Assembly: GCF_041381155.1 (NCBI RefSeq)
Contig: NC_091142.1
Coordinates: forward strand, 40,597,604-40,661,603
From: Argopecten irradians
Taxonomy: Eukaryota; Mollusca; Bivalvia; Pectinida; Pectinidae
Reading direction: 5' to 3'
DNA: 64,000 nucleotides
In this document: piece by piece, positions 1-12,400 of the stretch
Position numbering within the stretch: the first letter of the stretch is position 1
Layout of the letters: each line of letters opens with the position of its first letter
The notes under the pieces: generated by a model
The model's input: only the letters and a program-made list of their open reading frames with translations
The model's database searches: none
Told to the model about the DNA's origin: nothing
Translations under genes and position numbers: made by a program

Positions 1-340
1 TACTTATTTATTTGTTTTATTTACTCAATGATATAATTAATTTGATATAATTGGATGAAGACTTCCACAGTTTTTGAAATTCTGAAAATAGTGGGGTCTG
101 GCATATTAATGATTATCAGGGGTGAAAAATGCATAGGTATTTCTGGCATGCTTATGAAACTAATTCTGATTAATATCAGTAAATCTAGTTCTCCTGACTA
201 TGAATAGAAATGTATACCGTATTTTAATAAATTACTATGTCAGTATTGGCAGTATGATTACTTAATGAGATTAAAAAATATTGTTAAATGGAGCGTAGGA
301 GTTAATTGTATTGAATGACGGGTTGTGTTTGTGTCGTTAG

Positions 341-494
341 CAGATCCGAAGGAGAGACTGAAAGAAGAAAAAGATGGGATTGTGTTGAGTCCACAACGAA
401 GAAGTTTTGGGACTGGCTGTCACGTAACACAGCCAACATTGACCCGTCAGATCAGCTGTCCTTCTGACTTCAAGGACGGAAGTGACCGTGAAAG
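341..494 (+). CDS. EIF4ENIF1: EIF4ENIF1 exon a (first in window)
   Basis: Acceptor gtcgttag|cagatcc, donor gaaag|gtacta. It enters in phase 1 (the first two bases finish a codon) and encodes DPKERLKEEKDGIVLSPQRR followed by SFGTGCHVT. This is one of the best conserved 4E-T blocks, close to residue 125 of the human protein. It ends with two bases of an Arg codon. Confidence 0.9.
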
Positions 495-3400
495 GTACTA
501 CCTCTTACACTGCTCGACGTCATTCTTACGGATATACTTACTATGTCAGGGTATATCATATAGAGATTCATGTGAAAGGAGTCATTGAATATTTGTTTTG
601 TTGTCATCATCTATTTGATCAAGTCATTGCTATTGTTGCTGTTCAATATCAACCATTGATTTACACAGTACTATGTAGGGGCTGTCTGGTATATTCTGTT
701 TTCCTATGTGTAAATTTAGACCATTATCAACCATTAATTTACACAGTACTATGTAGGGGCTGTCTGGTATATTCTGTTTTCCTATGTGTAAATTTAGACC
801 ATTATCAACCATTGATTTACACAGTACTATGTAGGGGCTGTCTGGTATATTCTGTTTTCCTATGTGTAAATTTAGACCATTATCAACCATTGATTTACAC
901 AGTACTATGTAGGGGCTGTCTGGTATATTCTGTTTTTCTATGTGTAAATTTAGACCATTATCAACCATTGATTTACACAGTACTATGTAGGGGCTGTCTG
1001 GTATATTCTGTTTTCCTATGTGTAAATTTAGACCATTATCAACCATTGATTTACACAGTACTATGTAGGGGCTGTCTGGTATATTCTGTTTTCCTATGTG
1101 TAAATTTAGACCATTATCAACCATTGATTTACACAGTACTATGTAGGGGCTGTCTGGTATATTCTGTTTTCCTATGTGTAAATTTAGACCATTATCAACC
1201 ATTGATTTACACAGTACTATGTAGGGGCTGTCTGGTATATTCTTTTTTTCTATGTGTAAATTAATTTATAAGTTAACTGTAGTTATTGATGCAAGAGTTT
1301 CTGTTTTTAGGGGACCTAGACGTATTGGAAGTGGGCGAATTCAACTCGATCGTGACAGAGGAGAAACAACGCGGGAACGGGGAGGAGAAAGAGACTTTCG
1401 TGCCATCAGAGATAGGTTTGACCGTGATGATAGAGACCGAGATAGGGACCGACGTTACGATCGCGAGTGGGAGAGAGAAGGCCGTGACAGTCGTGATTCT
1501 AGGGATCGGGGCTTCAGGAGGGAATTTGATGACAGAGAAAATCGGGTAAGATATGGAATCGTTTCTTAATACATGTTGTCTTTTGGATTGTATGTGACTT
1601 GATGTCTCATTTCTACCATCTTCTTGCTTTCCATGTCAGCTTTACTGATATGTGATACACATGTGCAGATATTCAGCTTTTGGATGACTCTCAGAGAATG
1701 ATAGACGAATTAATAAGTTCAAAACTAATATTTAATTACCCTGAAAAAATCACAGATTTGGAGTAAATGGAGATGGATGATAGGGTACACAACACATTGG
1801 TTTTGTCCTCGCTGTGATTATTTATAAAGCCTTACCTAGACCTCCATGTTTCTTGTTCTAAAATTTAATATCTTTTTTTATTTAGAATAGGATCTGCTTT
1901 TGCTTACAATTTTGATGCCTTCAACAACATATAATTAACTCTAAATTTAATTTCATAACTTTTGCAGAGAGACTTTGGGAATCGGCATTTCACTTCAAGA
2001 GATGGTAAGTATATATAATAACTATGCCTCAATAATTGTCCTTTAAAGATTATATTTTGTGTTAATGCTAAATACTTAATCAAAAGTTCAACTCTGTTTG
2101 GTAGAAATAACAACAGAAGTGCTAAATTATTTATTTCTTTTGAAAGTATTTTAAATGTAGATGTAAAAAGATGCAAATGTGTCGAGATTTTTCAAAATTA
2201 ATGGTTTGGATAGTAACAGTTGGTGTCAGTGATCAGAGTATTTGTTTGTAATGTAACAGTGCGACGTAAAGACTACCACCAGGAGGATGAGCCTGAATGG
2301 TTCACAGAGGGCCCTATTAGTCAACAGGACACCATTGAGCTCCGCGGCTTTGAGCGGGAAAAAGAAAAGGAGAATCGGAACCAGATAAAGGAGATCGATG
2401 AAGAAGAAGATGCAGAGGAGAGCACCCATGAGGAACAAAAAACTGGAGGTGTGTAACAGTAACCAGGGCTATTGTTGATATTGAAATAATTTGTATCATT
2501 TTTTTTATTGACAGATATTAACATTCATATTATGACATATAAACTTACTTTTTTCAATATTTAGCCATCATTTGATGCATAAGAAAATTTCAACATCATA
2601 AAATTCCATTTTATATCTTAGGATGCATTTACATATGAAGGAGTTATGCCCTTGTCTTTAGGTATAGATTGTGATGCCATGTGTTTCTGAGCTCATTATT
2701 TTCAGAGAATCCTCAGGAAATAACAACTAACAAATTAAATTTTGATTTGTTTCCAGTGGCAGATGTTGCTGATAGAAATGGGAGTCTCGAAACAAATGAG
2801 CCAAGTTCCCCCGAGGAATCCAATCACTCGGACAGCATGCGAACAACCAGTCCTCACAGCAACATTTTTGACTTCAACGAGTTCTTTAAGATTGATAATC
2901 TGCCTGGTTTAAATGTAAGTTTAAATTTGGTGCAATCCAATTTTAGAGCAAAAGTCATTTTGAAAGGTTAGCGCTAATATGAATTTACGTAATCACTGTG
3001 ATGGCTATATAACCAATATACAGAGAAAAAAAACACAAAAAGACACGTTGGCACAATCGTATTTTAATTTTCATTTCTGGTAAGAAAAGCCCATAAATAA
3101 GATTATCACTAAGATATGTTTGTTTGCATTATATGAAAAAGGGAATTTGATAGGTTTTGGTCTTGAAATCCTGATTTATTAGAGATCAAAGAAAATCTGA
3201 AAGAAAAACAGCAATAAAATTACTGATTATTTGTGTATGACCAACAGGAAGTAATTTAAAGTGATAAAATACAGTCAAAAATGGAATCTTTCAAGTAGTA
3301 TTTGAAAATTAGATTAAATACATTCTGTACCAGCGCTGACCATTTTATGTTATTCTCCATATATCACTATGTATATGTCATTGTAGCAAGAGGGCCCCAT

Positions 3401-6400
3401 TGCTAGTGCTGACATTCCAGTGGTACAGAGCAGGTTCAGTCAGTGGTTTGGAGCTAAACCTGGTGGCAGCCTGAACGGTAGCAGGCACAACAGTCGACAC
3501 AACAGTCGACACAATAGCAGGCACAACAGTAGACGGTCCTCACTCAATGACGATTTTGGTTACATAGTCAACGGTAAGAGCCATTTTTAGTCTCATTTTG
3601 AAAAGATTGATGTGATATTAAAGAATAGAGCGAAATTGAACACTGATTTATTGACTTTGATTGATATTGCTGAATTCCTTGAGTGAATACATTTAATCAG
3701 ACTCCATATATATAAGGATTTTGATTTAAATATTCGTCCTAGTTTATCAAATGTAATAACTTGCACTCAGTTGTCAAACAGAAATCTGAAAATACACTTA
3801 AATTAGAGCGCATCAAAACAAGTATTTTTCCATGAGTCGGTACACTTAAATTTTAGTGCATCAAAACAAGTATTTTTCCATGAGTCGGTATGGATGGACA
3901 ATCATACTTGAAAAAGGAGCAGCTTCCATGTCGCTCTATCATAATTTTGTCCTTTATTTACAATTTGTTGTGGCCTAGAACAAGTATAGATGTGTTTATT
4001 TTAACAAGTCTGACATTTTTTCTCTATCACAGACCTCCTTGGTGGTAATCGAAGTCCCAATATCTCCTCCCCTTCACCTGACCAGCCAATTTTCGACCAG
4101 TCTGTGTTTTCGCCAGCCAACAGCACTTTCGCAGACAAACCTCAACACCACAGCATTGACTTTACTGGACTGCCCAACAAGGATGCAATCGCTCCAATTC
4201 TGAGCACAATCTTCCAAAATAGCCAGGAGAAACAACAAATAGGAAGTAGTAAGTTTAACTAATCTTCAATACGTCGGTTTTAAGATATCAGAATGACTTG
4301 GGTAAAGCATGTTTGGTGCTATGCAGATATTTTTCATAAAGGAAAATTAAAAGATTATTTGTATTACTTCCTCAAATTTATCATATCATATACTTGTGCT
4401 AATCATTTTGTTGCATAGATAAATAATTGGGTGGGAATATTTAAAAATATGGCATTTTGTATTTGCTTTACAGCAAGCAGTAACTTTAGCACACAGGATG
4501 CAGAGATACAGCTGAAGGCATTATTATTTGGGAAGAAGGACTCCACTCCCAGCAGTGGAACAGCTAGTCCTGGCATGGGCTCACCTTTAAGTGAGTGTTC
4601 TATTAGTGTAATACATACGCCAAATTCATTACAATATGGAGATGCCCTAATTTCCTGATCAGAAAAAGAAGTAATGACTGATATTCTGATTTCACATACT
4701 GTCAAATTCCTCATTCTAGAAATGGGTTGTTATCCATAGTGTAACCTGTTAACACCACAAAGATTACGATTATAGTATAATGGTTAAGTGCTTGTTACGA
4801 ATCTACAAATTCCCTTTCAAATTATTGAATTTTAATCAAGGAATAAATAGAATCTTTACCTTTGCTTACAGATGTACCAGGACGAGCAAAGACAGTGGCT
4901 GAACTTGAGGCGGATATGAACCAGCGTTCAAGTCGTTTACCGGCACGCTGCTTCACACCACCACAACAACCTGTTCCACCTCCAGATAATGCTATGCCAC
5001 AGAATTTCCAGCGTCAACAGCCACCGCCACAACAACAACAACAGGTGCCACCGCCATTCCAGTCACCACCTGAACATCAGCATAATCCACAGTTCCAGTC
5101 ACATCAGCCGATGGGACTTCCCCCTCAGATGCATCCTCAAGAGATGTCGCCACAGGAGATACAACAGATGCACCAACACATGCAGCAGCACATGCCTCAC
5201 CCTCTACAGCCCATGACTCCCCAACAGATGCAGATGTCCCAGCAGCAGCCACCTCAGGTGTCTATCCACCAGAGTGCTCACTCTACTCCCCGTGGAAGTC
5301 AGGACGAGGGAGATCTCACTGCATTTAACAAGTTACTGAGTCTGATGAAGGCTGGGGCAGCGGCTGCTGTTGAATCACCTCCAAAGATGGTGGTATTTGT
5401 CTTTTTCTTCTCTCATCATCTTGCATGATCATATAACGCTTTGTTTTTCTAGTTTTTTTAATCTCTTATTTCAGTTCTTCTCTAAAATGAATCATATTTC
5501 ATGATATATCCTATTATTTAACACAATAATTGATCAGAAGGAACTTGACTTGCTTATGTTGTAATGTGAAATAAATGTGTCACCAGTAATTCTTCATTTT
5601 AAATATCATGACATTGTAAAATGTTTTAATGTTGTTTCATGATTACTTGATAAGATTAAGGATTCGTTTCGAATAAATTAATCCATCTGGAATGCTAATA
5701 TTCATATAGAAAGCCTGACACATGTAATAAGGATATTACTATACAATATATTGTGATAGGTTGGCAGACCAGGACAGTCTGTTTCTCCACCACCACACAT
5801 GGCACAGCCCCCTACTCCGATGTCACACCCTCCTATGCCACCCATGACCAACTCACAAGCTGCTGCTGCAGCCGCTCAAAACGAGTTTTTCCAGGTGAGA
5901 GTTCGTAAATCCTTGTTGTGACATCATAGAAGCATCTGGATGTCCCCATTTCCCCTTCTCCGAATAACATAAAACTGATAATAAAATTGATAAGAACGAA
6001 TTCAGTATGTTTTTGATAAGATAGGTTTGAGAAAGCTCCATCAGAAGCATAATTTATAGTTCAAATCGCTCCTGTCCTGTTTTGACCTTTCTACTGTTTT
6101 TGTGGCAATGAAATCTCTTCTATATATATCATACTTGTAATTATAAAGGTTGGTAACTTCCAGGCATTACAGAGGAACAAGGAGCAACAGCTACAGATCA
6201 GACACCAGACTATGAACCAGATGAGAATACAACAGAAACCGCTAACTCCCCAACAACTCCAGACACCTCCGTCTCAGATGTCCCAGCCGCAGGGTAACAA
6301 CCAGAACAACCCGCCAGTCAATGACCCCATTATCAACTTTATCAAACAGAACCCTACCATCATCACCAAACCAGCCTCACCTACCCCTCCTCCCCAAGGC

Positions 6401-9400
6401 ACCCCCCAGCCACCGCAGAGCGTATCCTCAATGATGGGGATGATGCAGACTACGTCTACGCCGCGGGCACCGTCCCCCTCGACCGGTCTGATGGGACAGA
6501 ATCTGTTATCACAGCCTCCCTCGTCTCCACGCATCGCTTCACCCATCAGTAAGTAGGCAGATATACAAATGCTGCATCACATCCTTACACAGCATGCTTT
6601 GGTCACAGGACGTCCTGACGACAGGATTTTAAATAGGTTCTGAACAATACAAAATCTTCACCCAAGGCTTTGATATTTCTGCTAGTGTTTGATAACAAAA
6701 TCAGATTAAACCAAAAAACCTTGTGGATGGAATATGAAAATTTTGGTCAGAAAGCAGGGCTTTAAAGGCACTTAATTTCAGATTTTAAAAAACAAAGTTT
6801 GGCTGAATTTAGATTCATGTCTCTATGATCTGGTTTTATGGTGAAGAAATAAAAAAAAGCTGTATCTTCAGAACACTTGAATGAGTAGGTTTGGGAAATG
6901 GAGTGCTATTAGTTTTAGTAGCTTGGTAATCCTGCACATTTTATCACCGTAAAACTGTCAGTTGATTATAATAGTTTGCATGGGGCCACTCAACGAATAC
7001 TAGGCAGTTGATAGTTTTCTCCTGATTTCATAATTCTAAATAAAGCATAGTGAGTATAGTGAATGGCTCTTCCATTAAACTACCTGAGCACAGGAGGCTA
7101 AATTTAATAGTTAACTGTATACATGTATAAACTGCATTTTCACCAGCACTGTCCATCCAGAAATAATTTCTTCATTTTTGGAGTCCAGTGTTGAGTTAAT
7201 AATGAAATAACATTATAGGAAACCATTTTGGGTTCTATGGTGGTATCTGTATTGTGCTAAATACAAATGCCTATTTAGTGATAGATAGGAAACTAGTACA
7301 AGTCATTAAATAGCTTCTGTAAAATTATAGAGCCAATGTGTATTGTAACAGCTTGCTGGACTGGTATAGAATCTTAGGAATATTTAGAAATTTCAGAGGA
7401 AAAATGTAGTTATTTGTTTTGTATGATGAGATTGTGCACAACATTTTCCACCCAGTTAAATATACATTTTTATTTGATTGCTTTTAGTTGAGTGCTGTGC
7501 TTTTATTTCCTGTTTTGTTTAATTCTTATTTTTATAGTTTTATATCAAATGTTGCTTTTATGATTTAAGTTGTTTAGTATAAATCTTTGTTAAATGTTAA
7601 AAATATAATAGATTTCTGTATATTAAGTTTTATATATAACCAGTGATTACTAATTGTGTTGTGCATTTGTTGTTGTACCTGTTATGGTGGTTGTAATATT
7701 TGCCCTCATTGTTTTCAGCATCATGTGAGTATGCTTTAATTCGTTTGTGAAAAAGCATGTGATTTGAAAACTCCATTTCCAATGTTAAGCTGTTATTAAC
7801 AATGTTATTGTTAACAAATTGTAACACGTTGACATCTCGATAAGAAGCTGATGTATGTCGGTGTTTCACACAGGAGACATTAGATTGGTGAAGGTAGAAC
7901 TTATCACAGGGAATACTGGAAAGTGGATTTTCATGTGATATGCCCAATATTTCGCTTCAGGCTTACCTCATTATCATCTGTATGTTATAATCACATGTGT
8001 TCTAGTTCATTGATTATTTCTCCCTAAAAAAGACTTTGCTGTATTTTCAAAAGAATTCCTAGACTTTCCTTATAGCTTCATGGTACTTGTTTTATTCAAC
8101 TCTTTTCATCATGCTAATCTGAATCGCTATATTCTAGATAAATATTTAGTATAAAGAAAGAAATCTTCCAGCTGTTAAACCGAGTGCTAGCCGATAGTTT
8201 TATTAGCTCACCTGGTCTGAAGGACCGAGGTGAGCTTATGGGATACCGCAGCATCCGGCGTCCGTCAACAATCAACTTCTTCTCCATAACCGCTGGTCGG
8301 ATTTCAACAAAATTTGACTGGTAGCATCCTTATGGGCTACTAACTGAAAATTGTACAAATGATGGGGCTGACCCCCCAGGGGCCTGAGGGGCTGGGCCAT
8401 AAGAGGTCAATTTGGCTATTTCCATATAAACAACATCTTCCCTGAAACCAAGCATGGAATAGCACCCATAATGCAATGGTAGCATCCTTATAGGGTGGGG
8501 ATCCAAAATTGTACAAATGATGGGGCTGACCCCCTGCTGGCCTGAAGGGCGGGGTCAAAAGGGATCAATTTGGCTATTTCCATATAAATGACTTCTTCCC
8601 TGCAACTCAGCATGGGATAGCACCCATAATGCAATGACAGCATCCTTATAGGGTGGGGATTCAAAATTGTACAAATGTTAGGGCTGACCCCCTGGGGGCC
8701 TGAGGGGCGGGGTCAAAAGGGGTCAATTTGGCTATTTCCATATAAACAACTTCTCTGAAACCAAGCATGGGATAGCACCCTAATGTAATGGTAGCATCCT
8801 TATAGGGTGGGGATCCAAAATTGTACAAATGATTGGGCTGATCCCCCGGGTGCCTGAAGGGCAGGGTCAAAAGGGGTCAATTTGGCTATTTCCATATAAA
8901 TGACTTCTTCCCTGCAACTCAGCATGGGATAGCACCCATAATGCAATGACAGCATCCTTATAGGGTGGGGATTCCAAATTGTGCAAATGATAGGGCTGAC
9001 CCCTGGAGCTTTAGACGGCAATAGATGCAGGGTCAAAAAGGTCAATTAGGCTACTATTTTCATAAATTACTTTCACTCTGAACCTATGGATTGCATAGTT
9101 GTATGGTATCAATAGCATCATTGTATGGTTGTGATTCAAAATTAAACTTTTGGAGTAAATTTTGCTAATTTTTCTAATTGTCAGAGTCTTTGTGATAATT
9201 ACTAAAAAAAAAAACCCAGGTGAGCGATACAGGCCCTCTGGGCCTCTTGTTTTCATGATTTAAAATAAATCACCAATACTTTGTAAATAGTCAACGTAAT
9301 ATTTGTTCTACTAGTTTCTGAGGATTGTAGGTTTGGATGGCATCTGTCATCATGATCTTTTCTGAGCTCTATCTTCTTAAATCATCACTAAAAGTACTCC

Positions 9401-12400
9401 ATACTTTATCACAGCTTCATAATGCACCATGACATTACTGTCACATATCGTTTGACATCCATAGAAAATAAATGAATGAAACAAAATTTTGTTTGTATAA
9501 GTTATCAACAGAATTTCACGTTTGGATGCAAGTTTTATCCATGTATTATTGTTCAGGGACAGTGAATTAATACCGATAGAGAACACATTAGGTTACTGGC
9601 CTACTAACTGCATGGCTGATCGTACATTGTAAACTGTATATGTAAGCTTATCACTGGGGCATGTGGGACGGGTAAAGGTCCCCACTATTACAGCAGACCC
9701 TGTATGCACTGTCATAATATGGCTAGCTCATCTCAACTTATAGACACCCATGTATCACATTAACCTCATTCAGTAAGCTTGTGCCGTCATTAATATGCTA
9801 TTCATCTGGATTAAGTGTGCTGTTGCAAACAGTGATTACAGGAGGAAAGAAGTGTGTTAGATTAATTATTGGCAAGCTATAATATATCTAATGTAACACA
9901 GGAGAGGGAATCAATATATAAGTGAGCTTAAAAAGATGGGTGTTTATGATTTCAATTAAAGTAAGATGCATTGCATGGAAAGAAAAACATTCTTAAGAGA
10001 TTCTCTACTTTGATAAGGAATAATAACCATGGTTATTAAGATGACATGAAAACAATACCCCGAACAGACTTAGGTACCCTATTCTTATGTTTCTTCTCAG
10101 AAATATGTATCCATAGAATAGGTACATAAACATAAAATAAAATGCAGTCCTGCATGTACCCAACATGCTGTTACTTTATATAGCTCAATTGAAGACAAAA
10201 GAATATATTTAAACTGGTAAATGAACAATGAATTATGTTTTGCTGCAGAAACGGAAGTTTTATGATAATACATGTACATGTAAATGTTTATATGATAATA
10301 AATTTTGTGTTTCAGTGTTTGGCCAGCAGCCTCCCATGCATCTCAGTGCACCGTCTCCAATCAACCCCTCACAAATGGGCCAGTCCTCATCCATCACTGT
10401 ACCTGCTGGCACAACTCTCACAGTAAGTCAGCAGCAGTATTATACTGTGTCAATCACATCACATTTACGTAATGGGGATAATAGGATAGCTCATATAGTT
10501 AAGTGTGTTTCTGTTGAAGCAGATGATGATACAAAGGTAACCTGTTTATTATGTCACCCTAACGAAGTTGGGGGGACATATTGTTTTTGCTCCGTTTCTT
10601 CTTATTATTATTTTAATTCTTATTTCTTCCACTTTCTTCCGCCGGAATGGTTTCCGACACTTTTCTCAGAAACTACTGGGCCGATGATCATGAAACTTAG
10701 TAGACAGATTCTATAGGGTGTGGGGTGGTGCATAAAGGCTTTTTTTCTGGGACCGGAAGTCCAAGATGGCTGCTGGCCCACTTCCTGTTTTCAGGTTTCG
10801 GTCTCCGATCTCAATGAAATTGGTCTGTAGGGGTTTTAAGGGATGGCAAACATCATGAAAACATTTTGTGAAGATTTTTGGTATTCCAAGATGGCTGCTG
10901 GCCCACTTCCTGTTTTCAGGTTTCGGTCTTCTATCTCAATGAAAATTGGTCTGTAGGGGTTTTAACGGATAGCGAACAACATGCAGACATTTTCGTAAAG
11001 ATGTTAGTATTCCAAGATGGCCGCTGGCTCATTTCCTGTTCTTCAGGTTTCGATCTCCGATCTCAATGAAAATTGGTCGACAGGGGTTTTAAGGGATGGC
11101 GAACAACATGCAAACAATTTCGTAAAGATTTTTGGTATTCCAAGATGGCCGCGGGGCTAACTTCCTGTTTTTATATTTTGGTCTCTGATTTCAATAAAAA
11201 TTAGTATATAGGGGTATTAGGAATGCTGATCAATATGATAAAAAATTTAAAAGATTGTCGCTGGGCCAAATTCCTGTTTTCAATTTTTCGTCAGCAATTC
11301 ATTGAAAATTGGTAAATGGGGGTTTTAAATTTTAAAGATGCTCCACCGCCGACAGAGCATAAATGATATTCGTCATTTGAACAATAATTGGTGTTTAATC
11401 GTGTATATATATGTCTAATTAACACAAAAAATAATATAAAATAATTTATTTCGCCTTTGGTGCATGCGCAATCAGTTCTTCATTCCATATAGGATATAGT
11501 GACACAGATTTTTTTCGGGATGCAATTAATTATTTTTCATATTTTTAACTTGAAGTAAAATTAGAAGCTCAAACTTTTCAATGGTGATAATGGTGTAAAG
11601 TAAGTAACTTTTTTAATTGAAGAAAAATACTAAATCGTCTGCTACTGTTTTTGATAGTGAAAATATACCATTTGTCAGCGGTGGAGCATCTTTAAGGGAT
11701 GCCATACAGTCATGATAACTGCCAAATCCATTCCTCTGAAAATAGCCTTTTATTACTGTATTTTGTGTGTGTATAGTGCACTTTTTTTTTAATAAATTAT
11801 CAAATGAAAAATTGGGGTGCGCCGTATACGCAGGTACAAGGCATGGCCAGGTCCTGGGTCATGATCACCGAGTTATGTAGTTATGTACATTTTAGGAGAC
11901 CCTGAATTCCTATATAAAAGTACATCAAAAATTCTCCCAAGATGTTCATATACACTGTACAACTGCATTCTTGGTTTGTTGCAAATGGGGATGCGTTTGG
12001 GGGACTATGTATTGGTGTCCATTACAATGAGTACTTGTTAGTGGTTGGGTTAATTTCCCATTGTCCAAGTAACACAAACTACTAATGACTACTGGTCTAC
12101 TGGATGCCTGTAATTTGTATGATGCTTGTGTTACAGTCAACAGCAACAATTCGGCCACCTGTTGTACCACGTGTACCTAGTCCACAGGAACTGATTGCCC
12201 ACACACAGGCTATCATGCAGACAGCACTTCTAAAGAAACAACTGGAAGATCAGCGAGAACGCTTCATTAGAAAGCAACAAGACAGGTTGGTTGTAGACCA
12301 TATTATGGAAATACCGTATTTTTGCGCGTATAGTGCGCACCCGCGTATAGTGCGCAGGTACGTTTTTGAGTTTCATTTTGGAAAAAAAATATTTACAAAA

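Noticed and set aside
482..1264. 260-codon open frame on + and 190-codon frame on -
   Set aside because: Both are produced by the 78-bp repeat inside an intron; no splice or start support and no family similarity.
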